Positions 29,485-39,493 of a DNA stretch of 42,376 bases are shown here, piece after piece. Every line of letters starts with the position of its first letter. Positions within the stretch are counted from its first letter, which is position 1. The notes below the pieces were generated by a model. That model made no database searches. It had not been told where the DNA came from and saw only the letters and a list, made by a program, of their open reading frames with translations. The position numbers and the translations under genes were made by a program. This DNA comes from Tritrichomonas foetus (lineage: Eukaryota; Parabasalia; Tritrichomonadida; Tritrichomonadidae), in NCBI GenBank assembly GCA_001839685.1, contig MLAK01000943.1, forward strand, positions 2,034 to 44,409. The letters are read 5' to 3'.

Positions 29485-29534
29485 CATATGAAACATTTAG
29501 TATCCATATGAAACATTTAGTATTCATATGAAAC
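29485..29534. repeat. 20-bp tandem repeat at the gap edge
   Basis: Two and a half copies of CATATGAAACATTTAGTATC follow directly after the N run. The array probably continues into the gap and may be why the assembly broke there. Confidence 0.85.
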
Positions 29535-29739
29535 TTGATTGTAGATGTCATTATTTTTATAAACCATATTGTTCTTTACTGACCAGGAAATAAATCCTTT
29601 AAATTTCTTTGATATTTGTTGTTCACATTCTTCCCAGTAAGCTTCCTATTTATGAAAAACGTCAAAAAAAATTGGAAAAAATATGGGAAAAGTTTTTTTT
29701 TATTAACAAAAGGTGTATATAATGTATTCACATATTTTA
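29535..29739. other. AT-rich spacer
   Basis: Short spacer between the tandem repeat and the 3' end of the bromodomain gene. Nothing recognised. Confidence 0.4.
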
Positions 29740-30303
29740 TTATTGTTCATTATCTGCTGAAATATATTTATTACATAATTTCTCTATTTTTATCATCCAT
29801 CTCTCTTCTTCAGATTTTGTGAACATTTGACACAAATCCGTAAATTTATCTTTTAACTTGATCGCAGAATCATATCTCATTGTTTTAGGTGCGAAATAAT
29901 TAAAGGCGTTATCGAAAATCAAATTCATATCATTTTTCCATTCATTAACCGTTCGATAGCCTTCCGTATTTAGCTTGTTGAGAAGAGTCTGGAAGTCCAT
30001 CGGGCTCTCTGTCGCGCTTAAATAGCTTTGTCCGTCTTCGTCTGTTGGGTCGGGAGGACTTCGAAATCCGAAAGCGTAAACCGAATTTGACAGTTTTTCT
30101 GTAATTTGAATGCAAATTCCGAGGTCTTCTTCATCCATTTTTTGTGGGAGAGGCGTTTTGGGTTTCGATGAACGATCTAATTTTTTGTTTTGACCACGAG
30201 TTTTAGTCGGTTGTTTCTCATTTGATGGCTTTTCGGATTCACTTGATGATCCATCTTTCGGATTGGCTGGATCAGATTTTTTGGATGAATCTGTGAATGA
30301 CAT
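29740..30303 (-). CDS. Bromodomain protein lacking the usual binding Asn
   Basis: A 187-residue protein. Residues 1-55 are a hydrophilic Ser/Lys/Pro-rich leader with basic clusters (KTRGQNKKLDRSSKPK) that could direct it to the nucleus. Residues about 58-165 form a bromodomain: PMDFQTLLNKLN for the 'PMDLxTIxxKL' segment, WKNDMNLIFDNAFNYF for helix B, and YDSAIKLKDKF for helix C. Bromodomains read acetyl-lysine on histones. The Asn that normally follows 'YxxY' in NAxxYN and contacts the acetyl group appears as Phe (NAFNYF), so recognition may be weak or different. There is no second domain. It ends at residue 187, short for nuclear factors. Confidence 0.82.
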   Translation of the reverse strand: MSFTDSSKKSDPANPKDGSSSESEKPSNEKQPTKTRGQNKKLDRSSKPKTPLPQKMDEEDLGICIQITEKLSNSVYAFGFRSPPDPTDEDGQSYLSATESPMDFQTLLNKLNTEGYRTVNEWKNDMNLIFDNAFNYFAPKTMRYDSAIKLKDKFTDLCQMFTKSEEERWMIKIEKLCNKYISADNEQ

Positions 30304-30960
30304 CTGTTACACACCTTCACTTTTTCACATAACATTTCATACATTATCAAAAAGTGTGTCTGTCATTATTCAAATTTGCAAAGTCTTTCATAAATATTAC
30401 CATGTCACTTTTTCAAACCCATAACACTTTATCAAAGCCAGTCTTTATCCATGAAAGGTGCCTAATCATTGAGCAAACAAGCTCATCAGATACAATCTCA
30501 TCAAGCCTAATATGAAAACTTATTTGATTTTTTAATTTTAAATGCGACCAATGCTACTATGAACATCTAAGGTCAAATGAAAAGTCAAATTAACAAAAAG
30601 TGTTCACTGTAAAATTTGTCGCACTTTAGAAGAAGAAATGACTTTTTTAGCTGTTTTTAATATATTTTTATATTTTCCTGATAAGGTTTGTCAATCCAAA
30701 AAACTGCAGAAGTCAATTGAACAATAAAAAACTATTCCTGCAGAAATACAGACTTACGGCATTTTCAATTATGATAGGATTTAATGGATTTAGGAATATC
30801 TTTTTGAGTAATTTATTATGAATTTTATAATATATAAAGAATAAATGATCTGGTATTTATATTTATTTGTCCAATTGTGACATTATTTGAAGAAGGTCAC
30901 TTAGGTTAAATCATATTAGCATCATTTGATGTCAGTTGAATCAAGATTAGAAATTCTAGA
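30304..30960. other. AT-rich spacer
   Basis: 657 bp upstream of the bromodomain gene and beyond the ankyrin pseudogene. No recognised gene, repeat or exact Inr next to the bromodomain ATG. Confidence 0.45.
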
Positions 30961-33080
30961 TTAAAATTAGAAAATAATCATAAATTGAAAAATAAAAATA
31001 TTGTCTTACATCTACATCAATATTTGGCTGTTTCAATAAAATTTCAACAATTTCCGAATAACCCTTAAAGTTTGCAAGATGAAATGGTGTTTTTTAAAGA
31101 CCAATTAGAAATTCCAGATGACAAATAGAATATAATAATGACTTTTAAAAGAAATTGTATTTTTCGAATTAATATCGATATTTGGTTGTTTCAATAACAG
31201 TGCAACAATTTCATAATTACCATTATCACATGCTCTATGAAGTGACGTACAAAAAAAGTCAATCAGAAATTCCATATAATAAATCAATTCTAACCATGAA
31301 TTGAAAATGCAAATAAGATCTCTACAATTAATATCAAGATTTGGTTGTTTCAATAAATGTTCAACAATTTCAGAATAACCTTCTGAACATGCTATATAAA
31401 GTGATGTTTCTTTAAAGATCAATTAAAAATTCCAATTGAAAAATGGAAAAGAATTATGAATTGAAAAATAAAAACATCAGTTATTGAATGAATATCGATA
31501 TTTGGTTGTTTCAATAAAAGTTCAGCAATTACATAACGACCTTCAGAACATACTATATGAAGTGGTGTCCAATAAACTTCAATTAGAAATTCCATTTGAA
31601 AAATAGAAAATAATAATGAATTGAAAAATAAAAACATTATCTTGACTATTAATTTCAATATTTGGTTGTTTTAATAACAGTTCAACAATTTCATAATGAC
31701 AATTAAAACAGGCGATATGAAGTGGTGTATCTTAAAAATCAATTCGAAATTCCATTTAAAAAATAATAAATAATAAAATTAAAAATCAAAATTTTATGTT
31801 TCGAATTAATATCAATATTTGGTTGTTGAAGAAGAAAACAATAAAGAAAATAAAAAGGAGATTGTTGTGAATTCAAGATACTGTCAAGAACTTTATTGGC
31901 ATTAAATGTCAATGTGTATTTTTTTGATGATGAAAAATATTTTTCATGTTGGGAAACTTGAGTAACACTTTTATTTAAAAATAATTCACAAACGATTTCA
32001 ATATTGGTTGTTTGATTAAATTTGGTCATGATTAACGGAAATTGTAACTTGCTTATTTCTTTGGAAACATACGAATAGAAAAAATATTCCGTCATTTCAG
32101 GATGATAATATTCAATAGATTGAAAATAACTACCTTTATCAAATTTATATTGTGATTCTTCTTCTAAAACATGAAGAATTTCAAAATTACCTCCAATAAT
32201 ACAATATTTCAATGTTTCTTTTGAATATTTAACTTCTTTCAACCAAAGATAACGAAAAATATTAATTGAACCAAATGCCATTGAATATTCAAGAATACTA
32301 ATTCCTTCTTCTTTATTGTTAATATCTGGATTATTTTCTAAAAATGATGATTTAATTTTAGAATTCAAATTGAATTTTTCTTTTCTTGAAATATTCAATG
32401 AAATTGTTAATATCATCTGATCGGATAATTTTTGCTATTTCTTCTTGCGAATGTATTTTTCTTCGAATCTCAAATTCTTTAATCTGTGAATCTTCTTCTT
32501 GAGATTTTTCTTTTAAACGATCATATAAAGTATTCACATCTTCTTGTATGAAGCTGAACTGCTTCTTTAGTTTTCCATAAAATTTTGGATGTGATTTTTG
32601 GATTTCTGGAATGAAAAAAAGAAAAAGATTTGAATCATGAAATAATGAAATTGTTCTTATAAGAAATAAAGTGTCAAAAATTCCTTCTTTAAAAAAGAAA
32701 AGAATAAGTTGTTTGTTTGACTTGAAAATCAAATATAAAGTTAATGTTGATAGATGAATTGAGGTTTTCAATGATGGCTTCAGAACTAATTCCTTCAAAA
32801 TAAGAATAAAGATTTCTTGTCTTTTTGAAATGATTTCTTCATCTTTTGTTTCATGGAAATTGAAATAAATCGAAAGATGAACCAAAATGCGAAGGAATGC
32901 TTCATACAGAGGAAAATGTTGAAAAATCGATATTTGTTCGAAGAAATCAAAAAGTTTTTTGATTTGACTCGAAGTCGAAAGTTGTGACTCAACACATGAA
33001 AGAATAGAAATCATTTTCTTTTGGAATCTTTGAATTATTTCCAGATCTCTTCTAAACTCCGATAGTCCTTTTAGTTCCAT
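30961..33080 (-). pseudogene. DUF3447/ankyrin-repeat gene with frameshifts
   Basis: Read on the minus strand from ATG at 33080. The first 241 codons are helical (LSEFRRDLEIIQRFQKKMIS and on), like the N-terminal part of trichomonad DUF3447 proteins. The frame shifts by one base near 32365-32385 and resumes as the DUF3447 core: GISILEYSMAFGSINIFRYL and LKYCIIGGNFEILHVLEE. Six ankyrin-like units then follow, each containing a core such as TPLHIVCSEGRYVIAELLL followed by KQPNIDI. They are separated by conserved AT-rich spacers of about 60-68 bp that contain stops and shift frame. Unless those spacers are introns, the gene is dead. Ankyrin repeats mediate protein binding, and this family is hugely expanded in trichomonads. 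Confidence 0.72.
31019..31830 (-). repeat. Six approximately 159-bp ankyrin-plus-spacer repeats
   Basis: The codons for QPN recur on the minus strand at about 31821, 31664, 31504, 31343, 31184 and 31026, i.e. every 157-161 bp. Each period holds a 33-codon ankyrin unit (99 bp) and an AT-rich spacer. The spacer is itself conserved: ATGGAATTTCTAATTGA occurs with few changes in each. Because the spacer was copied with the unit, it was already present in the ancestral module. Confidence 0.8.
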
Positions 33081-33719
33081 TTCTATTTTATCTTATTGAA
33101 GCACTTCAATTGGTAAAACTATTGTCAACTTTTTCAATCAAATATTCAAATATCGAAATCATTGTATTTGCCCATGTGACAAAGAAGTTAATATCCTTTA
33201 TCGCACTTGCCAGATATACTTCTTGATTGAATAATCAGCAAAAGTATGCATCAACATTAATAACATGTGTTTTTCTTCTTATTTTGGTTTCTTTTTCGGT
33301 CGTTACAGACCATTTTAGTGTTTTCATGAGGAATTCTTATTTAATAATCAATTCTCTTCTAAAATGTATCCAGAAAAGATCTTCCACTTTTTTACTATGA
33401 ACAATACAAAAGTGAACTTTTGTAAGTTACAAGTTTTAGACAATACGTTTTCCATTCAAAATTCTTTCTAATGAAAAGGAAAATGGTGTGTGATGTGAAT
33501 TCTTTGTTAAAAAAACAATTTTTTAATGTTGAATATCTTCTTGCTTACATATGACGATAAAAAACTTATTCGGACTTTTTTCATACCCTAGTGGCATTCG
33601 CGGTAAGAATAAAGGTGAGAAAAAAAATAAACGTTTTATACAGATGATATCAAAAATTAGATGATGACAATTTTTATTCACTAATATTGGAGTTATTCGG
33701 TTATGGTTCCTATTCCTGA
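33081..33719. other. Spacer left of histone H3
   Basis: 639 bp between the ankyrin gene start and the 3' end of histone H3. AT-rich. No gene recognised. Confidence 0.45.
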
Positions 33720-34136
33720 TTAGTTGCGTTCGCCGCGGATCCTTTGGGCGAGTTGGACATCACGCTCCATGATGGTGACGCGGTTGGCGTGGATGGCGCA
33801 AAGGTTTGTATCTTCGAAGAGGCCGACGAGGTAAGCTTCTGAGGCTTCCTGGAGGGCAGCGATGGCGGATGATTGGAAACGAAGATCACCACGGAAACCT
33901 GAAGCGATTTCACGAACGAGTCTTTGGAAAGGAAGTTTACGAATGAGGAGGTCGGTGCTCTTTTGGTACTTTCTGATTTCTCTTAAGGCGACTGTACCTG
34001 GTCTGAATCTGTGCTGCTTCTTGGCGCCTTGCGAATCGACGACTGGTGTGGACTTACGGGCGGCCTTGGCACCGAGTGACTTACGTGGAGTTTTACCACC
34101 TGTTGATTTACGAGCTGTTTGCTTTGTACGAGCCAT
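33720..34136 (-). CDS. Histone H3
   Basis: A 138-residue core histone that pairs with H4 in the nucleosome. The tail [20 protein letters not shown] keeps Lys4, Lys9, Lys14 and Lys18, and KAARKS keeps Lys23 and Lys27. The histone fold ([36 protein letters not shown] to the end) is standard. Differences from animal H3 are LGAK for LATK, a divergent and longer 28-37 segment ([15 protein letters not shown]) that makes the protein two residues longer than the usual 136 (counting the Met), and [18 protein letters not shown]. Such changes are typical of trichomonad H3. It is solitary here: no H4 gene lies next to it. TCATTA is 13 bp before the ATG and an E2F-like TTTGGCGCC lies further upstream. Confidence 0.98.
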   Translation of the reverse strand: MARTKQTARKSTGGKTPRKSLGAKAARKSTPVVDSQGAKKQHRFRPGTVALREIRKYQKSTDLLIRKLPFQRLVREIASGFRGDLRFQSSAIAALQEASEAYLVGLFEDTNLCAIHANRVTIMERDVQLAQRIRGERN

Positions 34137-34145
34137 AGTTCAAAA

Positions 34146-34180
34146 TAATGAATTGATTTTCTTTTCTGATATTTGGCGCC
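34146..34180 (-). promoter_or_regulatory. Histone H3 promoter: Inr plus E2F-like TTTGGCGCC
   Basis: TCATTA on the minus strand (34146-34151) matches the trichomonad Inr with its A 13 nt before the ATG. The palindromic GGCGCC at 34175-34180, read TTTGGCGCC on the plus strand (34172-34180), lies about 25-30 bp upstream of that A and matches the E2F consensus TTTSSCGC. The same nine bases occur upstream of RAD51. Confidence 0.55.
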
Positions 34181-34355
34181 ATAATATTAATGACATTTTA
34201 CATCTATATTTTTTTAATGATAAAATAATTTCTCATCCAGTGTAACGATAAGGGTTTAAAAAGGCAATAAAGCTCCTTTCCGGATGATCAATGCAGCTCA
34301 TATTTCGAATTGATATCTATAATTCGCACTTCACGAAATGCTTAACGTATGATCG

Positions 34356-34800
34356 ATGAATAAAGGAATACCAAATTTCTTGCAACTGTTCCATATTATC
34401 TCAGATGAAAAAAATGCAATTGAACATCTGGCAAGTATTGGAGTTATTTCAAATTCTATTGAATGTCCCAATTGTCATTATTTAATTTTTGGAAAACCAC
34501 AGAGAATAGTTAGTCAATGCACTAGGAATGGAGGCTGGAAACATATTACATTTGCAAATGGTAAATTTTTGGCATTGATGCACCTTCCCATCAATTCTCA
34601 AATCTGAATTGCTTATCTCTGGCTTTTGTGCACTTCCATTGCTTCCACTTCGACTACAACTCAGATATGTAAATCAACAATATCTGCATACTATAATCTA
34701 TTTTAGCAATTAATAACTTATTTTCTCGAAGATTATCCTAAAAATAGCAGAGGCGAAAATTTTGATGGCCTTGATATATTCGTGTGAAGAAAAATTGGTC
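34356..34800 (+). pseudogene. Merlin/IS1595-like transposase relic
   Basis: An 83-codon open frame (34356-34607) resembles the N-terminal zinc-ribbon part of IS1595/Merlin-type transposases: SIECPNCHYLIF supplies one CxxC, and GGWKHITFANGKFLALMHLP matches the 'W.C......GTFF' segment, although the second Cys pair is eroded (VSQCTRNGG). After the stop, another frame continues with KSTISAYYNLF, which resembles the 'VSKSTVVDWY' helix of this family. The DDE core is absent. It is a dead fragment. The assignment rests on weak pattern similarity. Confidence 0.4.
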
Positions 34801-35201
34801 TTGAATGAACAATATTTCTCATTTTATAATTTGAGAGTGAATTTAGAAATAAATGGCTTCATGAAAAAATAATTTATTGCCTTCCCCACTTGTCGCGATA
34901 ATTGAAACGCTTCTCTGAAAACTGGCAATATCTTCGTGTTTATTTTAATTCTTGATATGGGCCAAATTACTTTGTCTTGGGAAATCGATGCGATGTCTGA
35001 TTTTTGGTCGTTCTTCTTCAGTAAAAAGATGAGTATTTCTGATGTAAGGAGTTATGGAAAGGAGATAGCCAATGAATTTTCGTGGATTATCGAGAATTTC
35101 ATGATGTTTTAGTGATGAATTGAATATATTCTTCTATGAGAGCAGTAGTATATATAAGGAGTGGAAATGGTACCCACCACAAAAATGAGAAATATCCCGT
35201 C
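34801..35201. other. Spacer
   Basis: About 400 bp between the transposase relic and a small hypothetical gene. No recognisable coding sequence. Confidence 0.4.
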
Positions 35202-35465
35202 TCAACTATCGTTCGCCGCGATATATACTACTAGAGAGCCTGTTATTTCTTGCCCATGTATCTCATTGCAAAGCTCATAAGAGTTGTCTTTTAAGAATTC
35301 GGCAATCACTTCGCTGCATTGCACATTTTGAATTGGAATGTTCGCATCTTCCTTTTTTAAGGATACATTAGTCTCCTCCAGAACTCTTTGTGGATGCTGA
35401 TCATCTGTTCTGATTCTTTTCGTGATTTTCTTAAAAATTTTGACTGGAAAAATATTGGAAGTCAT
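35202..35465 (-). CDS. Small hypothetical protein (uncertain)
   Basis: An 87-residue open frame from the first ATG at 35465 (the frame further upstream has only a TTG). The N-terminal third is basic (KIFKKITKRIRTDDQH), the C-terminal part more hydrophobic (EITGSLVVYIAA). No domain recognised. It lies in an accessory region full of relics and may be a fragment. Confidence 0.3.
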   Translation of the reverse strand: MTSNIFPVKIFKKITKRIRTDDQHPQRVLEETNVSLKKEDANIPIQNVQCSEVIAEFLKDNSYELCNEIHGQEITGSLVVYIAANDS

Positions 35466-35519
35466 TATTATATTTATGAAGCGATAAAAAAATGGAATGA
35501 TTAGCGTTTTTTTTGCCAA

Positions 35520-36285
35520 TTTTGTGTCTTGAGAAACATTTAAGGGGAGGTAGAATCCTAGTCAGGTTGTGCACATTCTGAACCCTTGATATATTACTAT
35601 TTTCTTCATTGTCACTGATCATCGTTTAACATCATTTAGTGTCGCTGATTGTCATTTTTCATCATCGATAAATGCTGATCGTCATTGAATATCGTTGATT
35701 ATTATATTTTGCTGCTGATCAGCCATCTTTTTTAAGGATTTATTTAAATTTGCATTTTTGCCCTCTTTAGAAGAGTTATCGATTATAGATCACTTGATAA
35801 AAAGGATAGGCCGATAACAAACCTCTTCTTCAATCAGGGAGCAAAAAAGAAAATCTCAACCTTCATCTCAATTGCAGTAAACTGACTGGGGCCAAATTGT
35901 CGAACCAAGCATACATAATGAATTACCAAAAAAATTGATATTACAAATTAGAGCTAAGTCAATCTTACAAGTGAATTTTTATCGTTCATACTTATGTTCT
36001 TTTTGGCATGGTTGTAAATGATTTACTGGGAAATAGCTCCAAGTGTGGTATTGCGTGAGGAAAAAAAAAAAAATAAAAATAAAATTAAAACCTCACTCTC
36101 AAGCGCTGCGTGATCTCCAGCTCGGTTCGTCATATTTATCGAAACTTCCTAATCAAACATCCTACAAATGAGGGAGATAAAGCGCTCGATCCATTTATAA
36201 ATGGTGGTAGTTTTGGTGTTAGTTGTATACTTCGCAGACAATTGCAAATCACTCATTAATCTCTCTAAAAAAGTAATCTTAATTT
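35520..36285. other. Accessory spacer with degenerate short repeats
   Basis: About 35600-35720 contains a run of imperfect copies of a GATCGTCATTGAATATC-like word (CTGATCATCG, GCTGATTGTCA, GCTGATCGTCATT). About 35870-35990 reads in one frame as SIHNELPKKLILQIRAKSIL, a possible gene fragment without known identity. A poly-A tract lies at about 36061-36075. No intact gene. Confidence 0.4.
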
Positions 36286-37114
36286 ATGAAATCTTTCAAC
36301 AAACAACAAACAACAAACCCCGTTCTTTGTTACGTTGAGCATTGTTTTAAAATGCTAGAAAACGAAATGGACCTAATTAGTGATCAGTTTGAAACAGCTT
36401 ATTTAGAATACGTAGAACAGAAAAACGCATATTTTAACAAACATAATTATTACATCACCAAACAATACAAAATCGGGATTTTGTTAAATCCAAATTTATC
36501 AAAAGATGATTTTCTATACTACCATGATTATTTTAGTGAAGTAGAAAAAGAAATCAACAATGCCATTTCTGCCAACAATCAAATAGTTACGTGTTTCAAT
36601 AAAAGAGTGCAGTCCAACCAAAGAAATCCAAGAGGACGTCCACGAACAAAACTTTTTATTGAAAATCTCACAAATACTGTTGTTTCTCAAGACAAAGAGA
36701 AACTTAATGATGAACATTCAGATGAAGTTTCCATATCTTCATCGCAGCCAACTCAAATTATTTCTAATCCTTTTGACGAAATAACATCTGTAGAAACATA
36801 TTTTAACAGTTTGTATTTAGATCATTTTACTGAAAAGTCTGAATATCAAAAATGGGATGAAACTAAACAACCAACTAAAGCATCGATATACCAATACTGG
36901 GATAGTCTTCAAAATATATATCCACTTTTATCAAAATATGCTTTAAAATTTTTGATTGGACAAGGAACGACTGTAGTCACAGAAAGAGGATTCTATCAAG
37001 CATCAAGAATAGTGNAAACCTTCCAAACTCGAAGCATTGGTCATGATAAGACTCAATTCTGAAATAAGTGAGAAAATATTCGATGAAATATATATAACAG
37101 AATCAACCGAATAA
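36286..37114 (+). pseudogene. hAT-family transposase, C-terminal fragment
   Basis: About 240 codons match the C-terminal region of hAT transposases: YWDSLQNIYPLLSKYALKFL followed by IGQGTTVVTERGFYQASRIV is the dimerisation domain ('YW....YP.L...A...L.....S...ER.FS....I'). An ambiguous base at 37015 falls inside the motif. The frame as given runs to a stop at 37062, but the frame one base over continues with PSKLEALVMIRLNSEISEKI up to the stop at 37112-37114, the expected end of a hAT protein. So the n is probably a surplus base or a real frameshift. The upstream catalytic part (the first two DDE acidic residues) is missing, so the element is dead. GRPRTK at about 117-122 may be a DNA-contacting patch. 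Confidence 0.68.
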
Positions 37115-38409
37115 GTGAACAATAGCATCAAAAGACACAAAATTTCGATACAATGAAATAATTAAGAAATAGAATTTGTTTTTATCAAAAAATCAACAAC
37201 AATAAAGATTTCACAATGACTATAAATTCACAATGATATAAAATTAGCAGTGATATAAGCTTCCTCACTTTCTTAAAAATATTCTCTGGTTAGCTTCTGA
37301 GAATTTTTTGGAAAATTTTGGGAATTTTAGGAAAAAGCTTATTACGTGAATGATCGTAAATTCATAACGATGAAAAATGTATCATGATAAAAATTCAATG
37401 TCCAGTCTTTCACAAGTTGCCAAGCCAATAGATTTGCTGAGACAAATGATTTTACTCACCCCAACGAACCTTAATAATTATTTAATTCCCTATAAGAAAA
37501 TGAAAATCTAACAATACATTAAAGAATTCCTATTTTTAATTTTTCTTTTTAAATATTTTTTGAAAAAAACAAAAAAATATTCCGGGGTTTTATTTGAACA
37601 TGTGCACCCAATTGGTAATTTAAGAATTTTGCCAACTGTTCCATTCTTCTAAAAGTTATTCAAATTTTTACTAAGTATTTAAACATTTATAAAATGCTTG
37701 GAGCAGTTAATGCATATCATGTTATGTGTCTTTTCTTTATCCCATGTTTGTCCTGATAATAATTCAAAATGAAAGTAATGTTATATGAATTTTCACCATA
37801 CCTAATGATCTTATCACTAATTATGAGATATCAGAATTGTTTCTGGATCCAGAAACCCAGTTACATAAAATTTCACAAAATAATCATCATCTAAACATTT
37901 ATAAGCCAAAAAAAATTAATTTTGAGATTTCAAAATCATACATGTGTAGGGGGTCATGCTCTTTTGATCACTCATTTTTTTTATTGAGAACTCAAAAAAT
38001 ACCCATTCAATTTGAAAAGTACTTTTCAATGAGTAGTACTCAAAAAAGCCGTACTCTAAACTCTATTTTAAACAGTGATTTATGATTCATTTATATGATT
38101 TTTAGCCATTTTTATGGGGTTATTTTATAATTTAAAACACATTTTAATGTTTTCACATATTTCTAGATTCTTGTTTGAGTTGTTTTTGACCGGAAGAATA
38201 CAATAATGAGATAATGAAGTTGAAAGGTTTCGCAACAGAATTGTGAACTGTTCGCAGAAAAAATAATATATAATTCTGAGATTTTATTTACAAATTCAAT
38301 GTGTGAATGTTGACAGATTCTATCCATGTAATTTTTGAATATAATATATTAGGCATTCAAACTTTTTATATAAAAAATCGTTACCTTAACGTATTCAATT
38401 TCAAACAAA
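37115..38409. other. 1.3 kb gene-free AT-rich stretch
   Basis: No supported gene. An 18-bp perfect palindrome, TTGAAAAGTACTTTTCAA, lies at 38012-38029. The 82-residue open frame over 37837-38085 opens only with TTG and shows no domain. Confidence 0.5.
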
Positions 38410-39183
38410 ATGGAAAATCAAGGCAACGAGAGAGCGAAACTCATATCTTTCCGAGACATCGCACATATCCAAACAAGAAGCTGCTACACAGCAAGAAGAC
38501 AGTGGTCAAACAACTTGCCCACAAAATATATATTGAAACGAATTCCCGGCTCTTCTCGCGAGAATGATTCATTTTCTGTGAATACGCCAATGAAGATTCG
38601 TCGCCCGGTATTTAATACTTTTGAATGCATCAGAAAAAAGTCAACAAATATCAAAGGCTCAAGAATTATTTTCAGTTTTAATAAAGGAAATGAAACACTC
38701 TTTTCCGCAAAGTATAAAGCACAGAAATCTTTTATTCCTATCGTCACAGGAAGTAATGTTCACTTGAAGTCAGATGAAAATGAAGCATGCTTACTTTTTG
38801 GAAATGATTTTTGTGATTATTCATTAAGAAAGAAAACAAACTTTGGCAGTGAAATCATGTCGATTCAGTTTCGAAAATACGAAAATGAAGCAAAAGGGCC
38901 AAGAAGACTTTCTTTGTTCTTTTTCAATCGGCAAGATGGCTTGCCTGATAAATTAGAGAATGTTGAGCCTGTTGCATCTGATGAAAACACTTGGACTGTC
39001 GATTTACATACAGATGAGGCAATTTCAAGTATCAAAAATTGTAGTATTGAAGATAGCAAGCACCAGCCTTATGCATTCATTAGGAAAAAGAAAAGCAACA
39101 CACTTGAAATCGAGGGCCAAGATAATATCGAGAATATCTGCCTTTTTGCCATCACCATTGCATCATTCTTATGCAAAAAGTAA
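38410..39183 (+). CDS. Tubby C-terminal-domain-like protein
   Basis: A 257-residue protein. The first 60 residues are basic and probably disordered. From about 65 to the end it follows the Tubby fold in order: SRIIFSFNKGNETLFSAKYK, the SDENEACLLFGNDFCDYSL strand pair, GSEIMSIQFRKYENEAKGPRRL (compare 'GxRKM' in Tubby), then AISSIKNCSIEDS (compare 'ASVKNFQ') and the C-terminal helix ENICLFAITIASFLCKK (compare 'AFAIxLSSFxxK'). Tubby domains bind PI(4,5)P2 at membranes, and TULP proteins bring cargo to cilia. The protein is short, lacks an F-box and has a compressed middle strand region. It is convergent with RAD51, 310 bp apart. Confidence 0.75.
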   Translation: MENQGNERAKLISFRDIAHIQTRSCYTARRQWSNNLPTKYILKRIPGSSRENDSFSVNTPMKIRRPVFNTFECIRKKSTNIKGSRIIFSFNKGNETLFSAKYKAQKSFIPIVTGSNVHLKSDENEACLLFGNDFCDYSLRKKTNFGSEIMSIQFRKYENEAKGPRRLSLFFFNRQDGLPDKLENVEPVASDENTWTVDLHTDEAISSIKNCSIEDSKHQPYAFIRKKKSNTLEIEGQDNIENICLFAITIASFLCKK

Positions 39184-39493
39184 ATTATTCGGATTATTCA
39201 TGAAAAAAACAAGCTGTTTACCATTATAAATCACTTATTACATTCAAGTATTAAATACATTTTCCCTCTTTTGCTTTTTATATCATTAAGATTTCATTTT
39301 TCCAGAAAAATATTATGATTACCAATAATATGATTACCAATAATATGATTACTAATAAAATGATTACTAATTGAATGATTACAAATAAATTGATTACTAA
39401 TAAATTGATTACTAATAAAATGAATTCATTGAAACATCGAACAACGAAATCGTGATGAGAAGTAAATATATTTATAAATGAAAAAACAAATTC
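39184..39493. other. Spacer between convergent Tubby-like and RAD51 genes
   Basis: 310 bp between the two 3' ends, mostly occupied by a 15-bp tandem array (listed separately). Confidence 0.6.
39315..39419. repeat. 15-bp tandem repeat, seven copies
   Basis: Seven head-to-tail units of ATGATTACCAATAAT and close variants (ATGATTACTAATAAA, TTGATTACTAATAAA). The units drift gradually along the array. Confidence 0.9.

Noticed and set aside
28675..29551. Open frames of 238-273 codons across the N run
   Set aside because: They consist mostly of unknown residues through the assembly gap and are artefacts.
31019..31830. Annotating the ankyrin spacers as introns
   Set aside because: They lack the known trichomonad splice signals; kept only as a hypothesis to test.
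38012..38029. 18-bp perfect palindrome as an operator
   Set aside because: It is isolated in gene-free DNA, about 400 bp from the nearest start; no functional context.
37837..38085. 82-residue frame on the plus strand
   Set aside because: It opens with TTG, has no domain and lies in gene-free AT-rich DNA.
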